Shown: positions 8,453-17,590 of the stretch, one piece after another
How the letters are laid out: each line of letters opens with the position of its first letter
Position numbering within the stretch: the first letter of the stretch is position 1
NCBI RefSeq assembly: GCF_000190475.1
Contig: NZ_AEWH01000059.1
Coordinates: 62,001-126,000, forward strand
Source of the DNA: Ornithinibacillus scapharcae TW25
GTDB taxonomy: Bacteria; Bacillota; Bacilli; Bacillales; Amphibacillaceae
Length of the DNA: 64,000 nt
Reading direction: 5' to 3'
Made by a program: the position numbers and the translations under genes
The notes under the pieces: generated by a model
What the model was told of the DNA's origin: nothing
Database searches by the model: none
What the model saw: only the letters and a program-made list of their open reading frames with translations

Positions 8453-9147
8453 TGAATATTAATTGGAAATGGGATATGTTCTTTGATGCCTTCCCTTTTA
8501 TATTAAAAGGTATAGGGGTTACAATCGGGTTAACATTTGCTTGTTTTTTATTTGCTTTAATATTTGGCTTTGTTTGGGTATTATTAAGAAGAATACCCAT
8601 TAAGCCCATCAACTGGTTCATTACCTGGATAATGGAGTTTATCCGATCCACTCCACCATTAATCCAATTATTCTTTATCTACTATGCTTGGCCAATGGTT
8701 CCAGGAGTTGGCGCGTCATTATCTTCATTTGAAAGTGCCGTTTTAGGGCTTGGCATACATTTTAGTACGTATATTGGTGAAGTATATCGTTCTGGTATTG
8801 AAGGAGTGGAAAAAGGTCAGTGGGAGGCCTCTACGGCACTCAATTTTTCAACTGGACAAAAATGGTTGAAAATTATTTTACCTCAGGCGATACCACCAAC
8901 GATTCCCATGCTAGGAAACTATTTAATTATTATGTTCAAAGAAGTTCCGCTTGCATCTACGATTGGTGTAGTTGGGATACTAGCATTAGCAGATACGTAT
9001 GGTACAGAACACTTCCGCATGTTGGAGTCTTATACGATTGTCGCTATTATTTTCTTAGCATTAAGTTATCCCTCTGCAATTTTAATCAATAAATTAGAAA
9101 AGAAAATGAATCGCCGCTTTGATAAGAAAGCAGCGATTCAAGATTAG
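8452..9147 (+). CDS. ehuD: Ectoine/hydroxyectoine ABC transporter permease EhuD
   Basis: A 231-residue permease paired with EhuC, with about five membrane helices. Its EAA loop reads EASTALNFSTGQKWLKIILPQ and then AIPPTIPMLGN. Together EhuC and EhuD form the heterodimeric channel of a polar amino acid/ectoine type importer. It overlaps ehuC by one base and has GGGGTGG upstream as ribosome site. A 74-base gap separates it from ehuA without a terminator. Confidence 0.8.
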   Translation: MNINWKWDMFFDAFPFILKGIGVTIGLTFACFLFALIFGFVWVLLRRIPIKPINWFITWIMEFIRSTPPLIQLFFIYYAWPMVPGVGASLSSFESAVLGLGIHFSTYIGEVYRSGIEGVEKGQWEASTALNFSTGQKWLKIILPQAIPPTIPMLGNYLIIMFKEVPLASTIGVVGILALADTYGTEHFRMLESYTIVAIIFLALSYPSAILINKLEKKMNRRFDKKAAIQD

Positions 9148-9221
9148 AAAAGCACCAGGCGCCCAGAGCTAGACATCTTTGTTGATACTTTCTTAACTAC
9201 AAATAAAGGAGCGGTTGCATA

Positions 9222-10040
9222 ATGGTTGAAGCTATTAATAAAATAAACAGGTCAGACATGAAATACCAAACCACAAAGCCTATAGTTGAATATAAAAATG
9301 TCCAAAAATCTTATGGGGATGTAGAAGTACTTAAAGGTTTGAATTTATCCATTTACCCCGGTGAGAAAGTTGCTTTAATTGGGCCAAGTGGCTCCGGTAA
9401 AACGACGATTATTCGTATGTTAATGACATTAGAGCAACCGACAGCTGGTGAGATTATCTTCGACGGAAAGAATCTTTGGCATATGGAAAGGAAAGGAAAG
9501 CTTGTACCTGCAAACGAAAAACATTTACGAGAACTACGTGGGGATATCGGGATGGTTTTCCAGCATTTTAATCTTTTTCCACATATGACGATTCTACAAA
9601 ACTGTATGACAGCACCGATACAAGTCCAAAAAGAAGATAAGGAAAGTGCACGAAAACGTTCTATTGAGATGTTAGAAAAGGTTGGGCTTGGCGATAAGCT
9701 AGATAGCTATCCGAATCAACTCTCTGGTGGTCAGAAACAGCGTGTTGCAATGGCCCGGGCACTTGTTATGCGGCCAAAAATCATGCTATTTGATGAGGTA
9801 ACCTCTGCGCTTGATCCGGAATTGGTAGGTGAAGTACTTGAAGTAATTCGTGATATCGCTGAAGAAGGTGACATGGCAATGGTACTTGTAACTCACGAAA
9901 TGGACTTTGCACTTGATGTAGCAGACCGAGTAATCTTTTTAGATAACGGGGTTATTGCTGAACAAGGTAGCCCTAAAGAAGTCCTTGAAGAATCGAATAA
10001 TGAGCGACTTCAGCAATTCTTACATCGATTTAGGAACTAG
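9222..10040 (+). CDS. ehuA: Ectoine/hydroxyectoine ABC transporter ATP-binding protein EhuA
   Basis: A 272-residue ABC ATPase. Walker A GPSGSGKTT is at 54-62, the signature LSGGQKQR follows the Q-loop, and Walker B is LFDEVTSALD. It has a roughly 20-residue N-terminal extension before the ABC domain. It energises import by EhuCD of the ligand delivered by EhuB. AAAGGAGCGG precedes the ATG. The assignment to ectoine uptake rests on the operon order and similarity; by itself the ATPase is close to GlnQ-type proteins. Confidence 0.8.
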   Translation: MVEAINKINRSDMKYQTTKPIVEYKNVQKSYGDVEVLKGLNLSIYPGEKVALIGPSGSGKTTIIRMLMTLEQPTAGEIIFDGKNLWHMERKGKLVPANEKHLRELRGDIGMVFQHFNLFPHMTILQNCMTAPIQVQKEDKESARKRSIEMLEKVGLGDKLDSYPNQLSGGQKQRVAMARALVMRPKIMLFDEVTSALDPELVGEVLEVIRDIAEEGDMAMVLVTHEMDFALDVADRVIFLDNGVIAEQGSPKEVLEESNNERLQQFLHRFRN

Positions 10041-10056
10041 TATTATACATGTAAAC

Positions 10057-10098
10057 AAAAACGAATCTGTGTATCTATCTACACAGATTCGTTTTTTT
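10057..10098. terminator. Bidirectional terminator between ehuA and murB
   Basis: A 17-bp perfect stem (AAAAACGAATCTGTGTA with its complement, 6-base loop) with A-run on one side and seven T on the other, lying between the convergent ehuA and murB genes. It can serve both. Confidence 0.92.
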
Positions 10099-10106
10099 AT
10101 TTTACA

Positions 10107-11023
10107 TTATTCAAGATCTTCACCGATAATACGTACTTCACGTTCAAGTGTTACACCAAACTTCTCTTTAACAATCGTCTGGACATGACGAATTAGCTGG
10201 ATATATTCATCAGCAGTTGCGTTGTCCTTATTAACAATAAATCCCGCATGTTTCTGCGATACTTGTGCACCGCCAATTTGTGTACCTTGTAAACCGCTAT
10301 CCTGAATTAATTTACCAGCAAAATAACCTGGCGGGCGTTTAAATACACTACCACAAGAAGGATACTCTAATGGTTGCTTGGACTCTCTTTTGAATGTTAA
10401 ATCATCCATCACTGCTTTAATTTCATCATAATTGCCTTCTTTCAAGGCAAATGTACCTTCTAAGACAATATAACCATTATCAGGTATATTACTTGTACGA
10501 TACTCTAAATCTAATTGATCGGCACTTAACGTCAATAATTCACCATTTTTATCGACAACAACAGTGCTCTCTAGTACATCTTTTATTTCTCCACCGTATG
10601 CTCCAGCATTCATATACAGTGCACCACCAACTGAACCAGGTATACCACAAGCAAATTCCAATCCTGTTAACCGCTGCGCTAAAGCTTCCCGCGAAACGTC
10701 TATAATACGTGCACCACTTTGTGCAACCAGCTTCAAACCATCCGTTTTTATTTCATTTAGTCTATTTAAATTCATGACAATTCCGCGAATGCCACCATCT
10801 TTGACAATAAGATTGGATCCATTCCCTAGTAATGTAAACGGAATATTTTTTTATTAGCTAGCTTCACAATCTGTCTTACTTGCTCATATGTTTCTGGTGT
10901 TACGAGTAAGTCTGCCGCTCCGCCTAAGCGTGTATACGTATGGTCTCTTAACGGCTCATTAACCATTACATTTTCTTCAGCGGTAATGGAGATTAGTTCT
11001 TCATATACGTGATGATTGGTCAC
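10107..11023 (-). pseudogene. murB: UDP-N-acetylenolpyruvoylglucosamine reductase MurB, frameshifted as sequenced
   Basis: MurB reduces UDP-GlcNAc-enolpyruvate to UDP-MurNAc in peptidoglycan synthesis (FAD enzyme). The N-terminal part (11023-10826, GTG start) reads EENVMVNEPLRDHTYTRLGG and then runs off frame. The rest (from about 10845 down to 10107) carries [29 protein letters not shown] and the C-terminal QKHAGFIVN motif. The break is at a run of seven T on the plus strand (10846-10852). One more base gives [18 protein letters not shown], the expected MurB sequence, and a 305-residue protein of normal length. Probably a sequencing indel in an intact gene, since murB is normally essential; a second copy elsewhere cannot be excluded. 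Confidence 0.9.
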
Positions 11024-11161
11024 TACAAATCATTCCTTTAATCTTATCCATATTATTAACCATCTGTCTTATTGTAAGTTATTTTTCGCTTTCTCGCCAC
11101 TTATTAAGAAACGCACTATCGTATTTATATGCAAGCCTTTCTTATGCATTCCATTTTTTAG

Positions 11162-11548
11162 TTATGAAGCTTTTACGAGTGTTTTTTGCTTTAGAATAAA
11201 CCATGTAAAATAAGCACCAATTCCTGCTAAAAGAAGCTTCACTACTAGAAGTGGCACCACAAACAATATAGTAAAGAGCATGGAACACCATAAAAACGTG
11301 ACACCCATAATCTTTGCAGACAATGGAATACCCTTTCCCTCTCGATAATTCTTAATATATGGGCCTAGATGTTGATTGGTGATTAACCAATCATATAACC
11401 GATCAGAACTCCTTACAAAGCATGCCGCACCGAGTAATAGCAATGGCGTTGTCGGGATAAGTGGTAAGAATATCCCGATAATAGCTAGTCCTAATGACAA
11501 TAACCCTACGATAATCAACAATAATCGCTTCACATACATGTCCATCAC
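11162..11548 (-). CDS. DUF454 (YbaN) family membrane protein
   Basis: A 128-residue membrane protein with three or four hydrophobic segments. The N-terminal GIFLPLIPTTPLLLLGAACF stretch and the following CFVRSSDRLYDWLITNQHLGPYIKNYREG are the YbaN/DUF454 hallmark. Function unknown. The start is uncertain: GTG at 11548, or ATG at 11545 or 11539, with only a weak ribosome site. It lies alone between murB and hisJ on the same strand. Confidence 0.8.
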   Translation of the reverse strand: MMDMYVKRLLLIIVGLLSLGLAIIGIFLPLIPTTPLLLLGAACFVRSSDRLYDWLITNQHLGPYIKNYREGKGIPLSAKIMGVTFLWCSMLFTILFVVPLLVVKLLLAGIGAYFTWFILKQKTLVKAS

Positions 11549-11613
11549 CAGCTGTTATTTTAGTTGGGTACTTCCCTAAATATTATACCATCCCGCTATT
11601 CGTCAATTCTTGC

Positions 11614-12432
11614 TTATTTCGTAAGATTCTTTGACATCTGCTTTACTTCATTTAAGGAATGAAATATAGGCTCATTGTCTTGAAAGGTATTAATATAAGT
11701 GAATCCTAACGATTCTAATAGGTCAAGTGAGGGATATAAAGCAAATGCCAATGTATCCTCTGTATGCGAGTCAGATCCGATCGTGATAATTTCTCCCCCG
11801 AGAGATCGGTATAATCTCAAAATATCATTACTCGGCATACCAGTACCTAATCCATAACGAAAACCAGAGGTGTTTAGTTCAATCCCCTTCCCCCTATTAA
11901 TTAGTTCTTTAAAGATTTCACTTATTAGCTCATGAAAGTGATGAATAGCCCCCCTTTTATACCGTTTAACCAAATCCAAGTGACCTAATACAGAAAAGTT
12001 ATCAAATTGCTTCACACAAGTTAACAATTCCTCATAATACCGCTCATAGGCCTCCTCCACCGTTTTGCCGTGGAAAAAACTCCCTGAATGAAGGTCTTTT
12101 CTCTCTGTTGTATGCATGGAACACAAAATAAAATCAAATTGTTCGTTCTTTAACATGGTTTGAAATCGTTCGATATAACCTGGCTCTATCCCTATCTCAA
12201 TACCTTTTTTTATAGCAATTCGGTCACTATACTTTACTTGCATTTGCTTAATTTGCGCGTTGTATTGTTCCAAATCCAGATCAAACGAAATAGTCGGATC
12301 TGGATAATCAAAATCAATATGCTCCGTAAAACATATTTCCTTCAGACCTATCTGTATGGCCTTCTCGACAGTCCTTTCCATTGGTGTCTTACAATCTGCA
12401 GAAAAATCACTATGAATATGATAATCAAACAT
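11614..12432 (-). CDS. hisJ: Histidinol-phosphatase, PHP family
   Basis: A 272-residue PHP-domain phosphatase that removes phosphate from histidinol phosphate, the step before histidinol dehydrogenase. Metal-binding motifs seen are DYHIHSDFSADC at the N-terminus, FTEHIDFD, SMHTTERKD, GHLDLVKRY and GSDSHTED. I chose the ATG at 12432 because GAGGAGAG sits 5 bases upstream; a longer frame would start inside that site. It is divergent from the his operon, which lacks its own histidinol-phosphatase, so the two halves complete the pathway. Confidence 0.92.
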   Translation of the reverse strand: MFDYHIHSDFSADCKTPMERTVEKAIQIGLKEICFTEHIDFDYPDPTISFDLDLEQYNAQIKQMQVKYSDRIAIKKGIEIGIEPGYIERFQTMLKNEQFDFILCSMHTTERKDLHSGSFFHGKTVEEAYERYYEELLTCVKQFDNFSVLGHLDLVKRYKRGAIHHFHELISEIFKELINRGKGIELNTSGFRYGLGTGMPSNDILRLYRSLGGEIITIGSDSHTEDTLAFALYPSLDLLESLGFTYINTFQDNEPIFHSLNEVKQMSKNLTK

Positions 12433-12452
12433 AAATTTCTCTCCTCTCAGAA

Positions 12453-12481
12453 TTGACAATTATCCGAATTGATTATAGAAT
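12453..12481 (+). promoter_or_regulatory. Sigma-A promoter of the his operon
   Basis: TTGACA (12453-12458) and TAGAAT (12476-12481) with a 17-base spacer: a perfect -35 and a -10 one base from consensus. It lies between the divergent hisJ and hisZ genes. Confidence 0.85.
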
Positions 12482-12501
12482 ACTATATAACTTTAATTAG
12501 A

Positions 12502-12525
12502 TAAAGTGTTAAAGTGATAAAGTGC
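12502..12525 (+). promoter_or_regulatory. Three direct repeats TAAAGTG before hisZ
   Basis: TAAAGTG occurs three times at 12502-12508, 12510-12516 and 12519-12525, just downstream of the his promoter and 20 bases before the hisZ start. Spacing and position suggest a repressor operator. A TrpR-family YerC/HisR-type regulator, reported for Firmicute his operons, is a candidate. That link is inference. Confidence 0.45.
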
Positions 12526-12545
12526 ATAAAAAAGGAGTCTTACAC

Positions 12546-13735
12546 ATGAAATATAGACCCGAATTAATAGATTTTTTTGCTCGTGAAAGTTTCATTTCAA
12601 TACTAAGGAATCGTTTTAAAACATATGGTTTTAACCAAATCAACACACCTACTTTTGAAAATTATGATCTGTATTCAACCGTACAAGGAACCATATCAAA
12701 AGATGAGATGTTAAAAGTTATTTCTCCTAATGGTAAAGTCCTTGTTCTACGACCTGACGTTACAATTCCTGTAACTCAACTTGTTGCTATACCGTATACC
12801 GGGCAAACATCTGAGTCGAGATATTCATACATAACAGATATATTCCGTTCTTCATTTGAAACAAATTATGGCTATGTCAAAATGCAGGCAGGAGTAGAGT
12901 TATTTGGAAGTACCAGTGCGGAATCTGATATGGAGGTAATTTCCTTAGCGATTGATTGCTTAACCAACTTAGGGTTTGATGGCTTTAAGATACAGCTTGG
13001 TCATGCGGGAGTAGTGAATGAAATATTAGATATACTATCGCTCCCCCCTAAAAAGGAAGAGCAATTTAAGCAACTAATTCATTCAAAAAACATTGCCGGT
13101 CTGGAAGAATTCATGAAGACACTAACAATTGAACCAGCTATCAAAAAAAGATTATGACGATTCCTTTTCTTTACGGGAAACCCCAGGAAGTTTTACATAA
13201 GGCACTATCAATCTCGTTATCAGAAGAAATGATAGGAAAAATAAAACATTTATTACTAGTTACAGAAATGCTTGAAATCTATGGCTTTGAAGATGAAATC
13301 GTAATCGATTTAGGGCTAATCAATCATATGGACTATTATTCTGGATTAATCTTTCAAGGCTTTATTACAGAAATCGGCAAACCTATTCTTTTAGGTGGAA
13401 GATATGACCATCTAGCTGAGCAATTTACCAATCCCACTCCAGCTGTAGGATTTGCCTTTGACTTGGAATCCCTTTTAGAGTCCAGTCCTTTTTCACCTAG
13501 TATTCCTAAGCCTATTTATCTGAAATATGACGATAGCAGCCGAACTCAAGCATTAAAACTGTCCAAACAATTACGAGACTTGAACTATCCGATTACTATA
13601 AACAATTCGCCGTTACCCACTACCTCTTATACTATTTCTATGAATAGCACTGGTAACACCTTTATAGATAAAGAAAAACGGTACAGCTTTACGGGATTAA
13701 ATGATTTATTACCATTACTTCAAGGGATGATGTGA
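12546..13735 (+). pseudogene. hisZ: ATP phosphoribosyltransferase regulatory subunit HisZ, frameshifted as sequenced
   Basis: HisZ is a HisRS-like paralogue without charging activity that forms the active ATP-PRT complex with short-form HisG. The first part (to 13157) has LRPDVTIPVTQL and MQAGVELFG. The second part (from about 13150) has IDLGLINHMDYYSGLIFQGF and GGRYDHL. The frame changes at a run of seven A (13143-13149). With eight A the reading continues as IKKKIMTIPFLYGKPQE, giving a normal 396-residue HisZ. As sequenced, the first ORF ends in TGA overlapping an ATG (ATGA). The ribosome site AAAAGGAGTC precedes the ATG at 12546. Confidence 0.9.
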
Positions 13736-13759
13736 AGATTCAAATTAGGAGGAACAAAT

Positions 13760-14314
13760 ATGCAACCAATTATTCTCGCGCTTGCAAAGGGAAGAACCGT
13801 AACTGGCATTCTTCGATTATTACGCAAGACTGGTTATGACTTTGATGGTTTTCATGAAAAAAGTAGAAAACTAGTATTCCTTGATTCCACTAACCAAATT
13901 CAACTAATTTTTGTTAAAGCAGTTGATGTACCAACCTATGTGGAGAAAGGCGCTGCAGATATCGGGATTGTCGGTAGAGATAATATTCTCGAATCTCAGG
14001 CTGACGTTTATGAGATGCTCGATTTGAAGGAAGGCAAATGCAAGTTTGTCGTAGCTGGAAAGAATAAGTCCGTTCTGCAGAAGAACAGACTTACAGTAGC
14101 TTCTAAATACCCATTCATTGCTAATTCTTTTTTTCAGCAAAATGGCATACAAGCCGAAACCATAAAACTAAATGGTTCTGTAGAACTAGCACCTATTATC
14201 GGGATGGCAGACGTAATCGTCGATATTATGGAAACCGGCAAAACCCTACAAGAAAATGGACTTATTGTATTAGAAGAATTAGAGGACATCACTACTAGAC
14301 TAAATTACAAATAA
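13760..14314 (+). CDS. hisG: ATP phosphoribosyltransferase catalytic subunit HisG, C-terminus frameshifted
   Basis: Short-form HisG, the first enzyme of histidine synthesis, joining ATP and PRPP. Motifs: LALAKGRT at the start, GAADIGIVGRDNI, and LNGSVELAPIIGMADVIVDI for PRPP binding. The ORF is 184 residues, about 25 short of the family. It ends DITTRLNYK, where relatives continue. Removing one A from the AAA at 14302-14304 extends the frame as RLITNKASYATKTASIER... to a TAA at 14388-14390 that overlaps the hisD ATG, the arrangement expected in this operon. So the truncation is probably an indel rather than a natural end. It acts with HisZ encoded just upstream. Confidence 0.9.
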   Translation: MQPIILALAKGRTVTGILRLLRKTGYDFDGFHEKSRKLVFLDSTNQIQLIFVKAVDVPTYVEKGAADIGIVGRDNILESQADVYEMLDLKEGKCKFVVAGKNKSVLQKNRLTVASKYPFIANSFFQQNGIQAETIKLNGSVELAPIIGMADVIVDIMETGKTLQENGLIVLEELEDITTRLNYK

Positions 14315-14389
14315 AGCTAGTTATGCTACGAAAACAGCTTCAATTGAAAGATTTATATATAACCTAAAACTAGGGTTGGAGGGAGAATA

Positions 14390-15664
14390 ATGAAGATTGT
14401 AACTGCTAAGAAGTTTAATAAGGACTCCCTATTTCGAAATGCATCTACCTTTAACGAAAAGATTGATAGAGCGGTACAGAACATCATCAATGAAATACGG
14501 CTGAAAGGAGATTCTGGGTTAAGGTCCTATACAGAAAAGTTTGATGGTCCTCTTTTGGATAACTTTATCGTGACAAATGAGGAAATAGAGAAGGCTAAAA
14601 AGTTAGTCGATGATACATTTCTAACCACTATCCTCCAAGCAAAGGAAAACATCGAAGCATTTCATGAAAATCAGAAGGAACAGTCCTGGCATATCAATCC
14701 TGCAAATGGAATTATCCTAGGACAGAAAATAACACCAATTGAAAAAGTTGGTATCTATGTACCTGGTGGGAAAGCAAACTATCCATCCACCGTGCTCATG
14801 AATGTCATCCCAGCCAAGGTTGCTGGAGTACCATATATTTCTATTGCCACTCCACCGAGAGAAGACGGATCAATTAATCCCTATGTACTTACTACCGCTA
14901 CACTACTCGGAGTGAATCGGATATATAAAATGGGTGGTGCTCAAGCCATAGCAGCCTTAGCCTACGGAACGGAGACCATTGAGCGCGTATATAAAATCGT
15001 CGGGCCAGGGAATTCATATGTTGCCAGTGCGAAAAAATCGGTGTATGGCGATGTAGCGATAGATATGATTGCTGGCCCAAGTGAGATCTGTATTATTGCG
15101 GATAACAGTACCAATCCAAAATTTATCGCAGCAGACCTATTATCACAAGCTGAGCATGACGAAGCAGCTAGAACCACTGTAATTACGACATCACCATCAC
15201 TAGCAAATCAAATCACAGAAGAAATCAAAGAACAATTATCCCATCTTTCCAGACGAGAAATTGCTCAAGAATCGATTCGTAAAAATGGATTCATTATTCT
15301 TGCCACTTCTGAAGAGGAAGCTTTCGAAATTGCAAATTTAATTGCTCCAGAACATTTGCAGCTTATGGTTACAAATTCGTTTGAAAAGTTAGAGTTCGTC
15401 AAGAATGCTGGGGCAATATTCTTAGGAGATTATTCTCCAGAGCCATTAGGAGACTATTTTGCAGGTCCTAATCACACACTGCCAACCAATGGAACAGCTA
15501 AATTCTCTTCACCTCTAGGTGTTTATGATTTCATCAAAAAATCTAGTATTATTCATTATTCTAAACAAGCCCTAGGGCAGGCATCTGATGCGATTCAATA
15601 CTTAGCTGTTAGGGAAGGGTTAGAAGCACATGCAAAATCAGTACAAATTAGAAGGGGAGATTAG
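14390..15664 (+). CDS. hisD: Histidinol dehydrogenase
   Basis: A 424-residue zinc- and NAD-dependent enzyme that oxidises L-histidinol to L-histidine in two steps. Signature regions: GIYVPGGKANYPSTVLMN, IVGPGNSYVASAKK, GPSEICIIAD, LLSQAEHDEAA and PEPLGDYFAGPNHTLPTNGTA. The length is normal and the catalytic/metal residues of these motifs are present. The strong ribosome site GGAGGGAG precedes the ATG. It is the third gene of the his operon, and hisB starts 2 bases after it. Confidence 0.97.
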   Translation: MKIVTAKKFNKDSLFRNASTFNEKIDRAVQNIINEIRLKGDSGLRSYTEKFDGPLLDNFIVTNEEIEKAKKLVDDTFLTTILQAKENIEAFHENQKEQSWHINPANGIILGQKITPIEKVGIYVPGGKANYPSTVLMNVIPAKVAGVPYISIATPPREDGSINPYVLTTATLLGVNRIYKMGGAQAIAALAYGTETIERVYKIVGPGNSYVASAKKSVYGDVAIDMIAGPSEICIIADNSTNPKFIAADLLSQAEHDEAARTTVITTSPSLANQITEEIKEQLSHLSRREIAQESIRKNGFIILATSEEEAFEIANLIAPEHLQLMVTNSFEKLEFVKNAGAIFLGDYSPEPLGDYFAGPNHTLPTNGTAKFSSPLGVYDFIKKSSIIHYSKQALGQASDAIQYLAVREGLEAHAKSVQIRRGD

Positions 15665-15665
15665 G

Positions 15666-16250
15666 TTGAGAGAATTCAATTTAACCCGAACCACTAATGA
15701 ATCAGATATATTTCTGAAGTTGAATTTAGACGGAGAGGGTACATCTACCATCGAGACAGGAATTGGGTTCCTAGATCATATGTTAATACTCATGACAAGG
15801 CATGGTCTATTCAATCTAGATATAACTTGTAATGGCGATTTACACGTTGACTATCACCATACCGTAGAAGATGTGGGAATCGTACTTGGCAAGGCATTTT
15901 CACAATGTATAGGTAACAAAGAGGGCATAAATCGCTATGCACACGCTGTTACACCAATGGATGACGCACTTTCATCTGTCACCGTAGATATAAGTGGTAG
16001 ACCTTATCTAGTATACCAGGTGGAAGGGTTAAAGGATAAAGTTGGAAACTTCGATACAGAACTCGTGGAAGAGTTTTTCCAAGCTTTTGTTAACCATGCT
16101 CAAATCAACTTACATATAACGCTCTCGTATGGAAAGAACAGTCATCACATTATTGAGTCTATATTTAAAGGGTTTGGGCGTGCATTAGATGAGGCCAGCC
16201 GTAAAAATCCAAGAATAATTGGAGTTCCTTCTACAAAAGGTTCTTTATAA
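15666..16250 (+). CDS. hisB: Imidazoleglycerol-phosphate dehydratase
   Basis: A 194-residue manganese enzyme that dehydrates imidazoleglycerol phosphate to imidazoleacetol phosphate. Motifs: GIGFLDHMLILMTRHG, DLHVDYHHTVEDVGI and the second half NLHITLSYGKNSHHIIESIF. I take the TTG at 15666 as start: AAGGGGAG lies 6 bases upstream and the resulting N-terminus MREFNLTRTTNESDI aligns with the family, whereas the ATG at 15630 lies inside hisD. This is a stand-alone dehydratase without a phosphatase domain, consistent with the separate hisJ. Confidence 0.95.
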   Translation: MREFNLTRTTNESDIFLKLNLDGEGTSTIETGIGFLDHMLILMTRHGLFNLDITCNGDLHVDYHHTVEDVGIVLGKAFSQCIGNKEGINRYAHAVTPMDDALSSVTVDISGRPYLVYQVEGLKDKVGNFDTELVEEFFQAFVNHAQINLHITLSYGKNSHHIIESIFKGFGRALDEASRKNPRIIGVPSTKGSL

Positions 16251-16265
16251 AAAGGAGAGTTACCA

Positions 16266-16871
16266 ATGATTGCTATCGTTGATTATGGGGCTGGTAATAT
16301 TAAAAGCCTTCAGATTGCTCTGACCACATTATCCATAGAAAGCACTTTAACTCGTGATGAAACGGTTATACGAGACAGTAACGCCATCATCTTGCCTGGT
16401 GTAGGCGCTTTTCAAGATGCTATGCATCAACTAAGAAGCGATAATTTGGATAAAATCCTACAAGAGCAAGCTGCAGCAGGAAAGCCTATTCTAGGAATTT
16501 GTCTTGGAATGCAGCTATTCTATGAAACTAGTAACGAAGGTGGCCTATCAACAGGGCTAGGTTTAATAAAGGGGAAAATTGAACGGATAAACGCCAATGT
16601 AAAAGTGCCGCACATGGGATGGAACACACTTCAAATTAGGCGTAATAAGCACATTACAACGAACATTCCAGACCAAACTTATGTGTACTTTGTTCATTCC
16701 TATTATGCCACTGATATCGATAATGACGATCTTATTGCTACAAGTCAACATGGAGAGAACATACCAGCACTCGTACAGCACAACAATATTATTGGAATGC
16801 AGTTCCATCCTGAAAAAAGCGGTGATGTCGGTATGCAACTCATAAAAAACTTTTGGGAGATGGTTTCATGA
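16266..16871 (+). CDS. hisH: Imidazole glycerol phosphate synthase, glutaminase subunit HisH
   Basis: A 201-residue class I glutamine amidotransferase. The nucleophile is Cys79 in GICLGMQL; the His-Glu dyad is in MQFHPEKSGDVG near the C-terminus. It supplies ammonia to HisF, which makes imidazoleglycerol phosphate and AICAR. AAAAGGAGAG precedes the ATG. The stop codon overlaps the hisA ATG as ATGA. Confidence 0.96.
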   Translation: MIAIVDYGAGNIKSLQIALTTLSIESTLTRDETVIRDSNAIILPGVGAFQDAMHQLRSDNLDKILQEQAAAGKPILGICLGMQLFYETSNEGGLSTGLGLIKGKIERINANVKVPHMGWNTLQIRRNKHITTNIPDQTYVYFVHSYYATDIDNDDLIATSQHGENIPALVQHNNIIGMQFHPEKSGDVGMQLIKNFWEMVS

Positions 16872-17590
16872 TAATTTTTCCTGCAATTGATATTTTAGAT
16901 GGCAAATGTGTTCGTTTAATTCAAGGAGATTACAATCAACAAAAATTATACAATGAATCTCCCCTTAACGCAGCAGAACAATGGATGAAATACGGTGCAG
17001 AAACATTACATATTGTTGATTTAAATGGAGCAAAATCAGGAACAGCCACTAATAAGAAGATTATTGGTCAGATTGCCCAATCTAGTAATCTTCCCATCCA
17101 AGTGGGAGGAGGAATCCGTTCTTTAGAGCAAATAGAAGAATATTTCTCCATTGGAGTACAAAGGGTTATTCTCGGAACAACTGCTATTCATGATTTTCCA
17201 CTTCTACAACAAGCAGTAGAAAAGTTCGGCGACAGAATCATTGTTTCGATAGACGCTCGTAACGGCATGGTTGCAACAGAAGGCTGGATAAAGGAAAGTA
17301 CGATAACCGCCACTGATTTAGTCGAGAATTTGGAGAAGATTGGGATTCAAACAATTGTTTACACGGATATTGCAAGAGATGGTATGTTACAAGGTCCCAA
17401 TTTCGAGGAGTTAGCAACTATTAATCAGGCTACCTCTATACAAGTAATTGCTTCAGGTGGCATAACCACCATAGGAGATGTAGTGAAATTACAGCAGATG
17501 AACCTTTATGGGACAATTATCGGAAAAGCACTTTATGACGGGAGAATCGAGTTAATCGAATTACTGGAGGTTATGAACCATGCTAGCTAA
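16868..17590 (+). CDS. hisA: Phosphoribosylformimino-5-aminoimidazole carboxamide ribotide isomerase
   Basis: A 240-residue TIM-barrel isomerase of the his pathway (ProFAR to PRFAR). Visible: [20 protein letters not shown] with the catalytic Asp, VGGGIRS phosphate loop, and the second half [14 protein letters not shown] and ASGGITT. The start is the ATG at 16868, overlapping the hisH stop. A longer frame from 16853 would begin inside hisH. It overlaps hisF by 11 bases. Confidence 0.96.
   Translation: MIIFPAIDILDGKCVRLIQGDYNQQKLYNESPLNAAEQWMKYGAETLHIVDLNGAKSGTATNKKIIGQIAQSSNLPIQVGGGIRSLEQIEEYFSIGVQRVILGTTAIHDFPLLQQAVEKFGDRIIVSIDARNGMVATEGWIKESTITATDLVENLEKIGIQTIVYTDIARDGMLQGPNFEELATINQATSIQVIASGGITTIGDVVKLQQMNLYGTIIGKALYDGRIELIELLEVMNHAS

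Noticed and set aside
12502-12525. CRISPR-like or iteron array from the TAAAGTG repeats
   Set aside because: The repeats are 7 bases with spacers of 1 and 2 bases, far too short for CRISPR, and no origin or cas genes are nearby.
13130-13160. Programmed -1 frameshift in hisZ at A7
   Set aside because: The codons around the run (ATC AAA AAA AGA) do not form a standard X XXY YYZ slippery heptamer and no downstream stimulatory structure was seen. The same one-base loss in five other genes points to a common technical cause.
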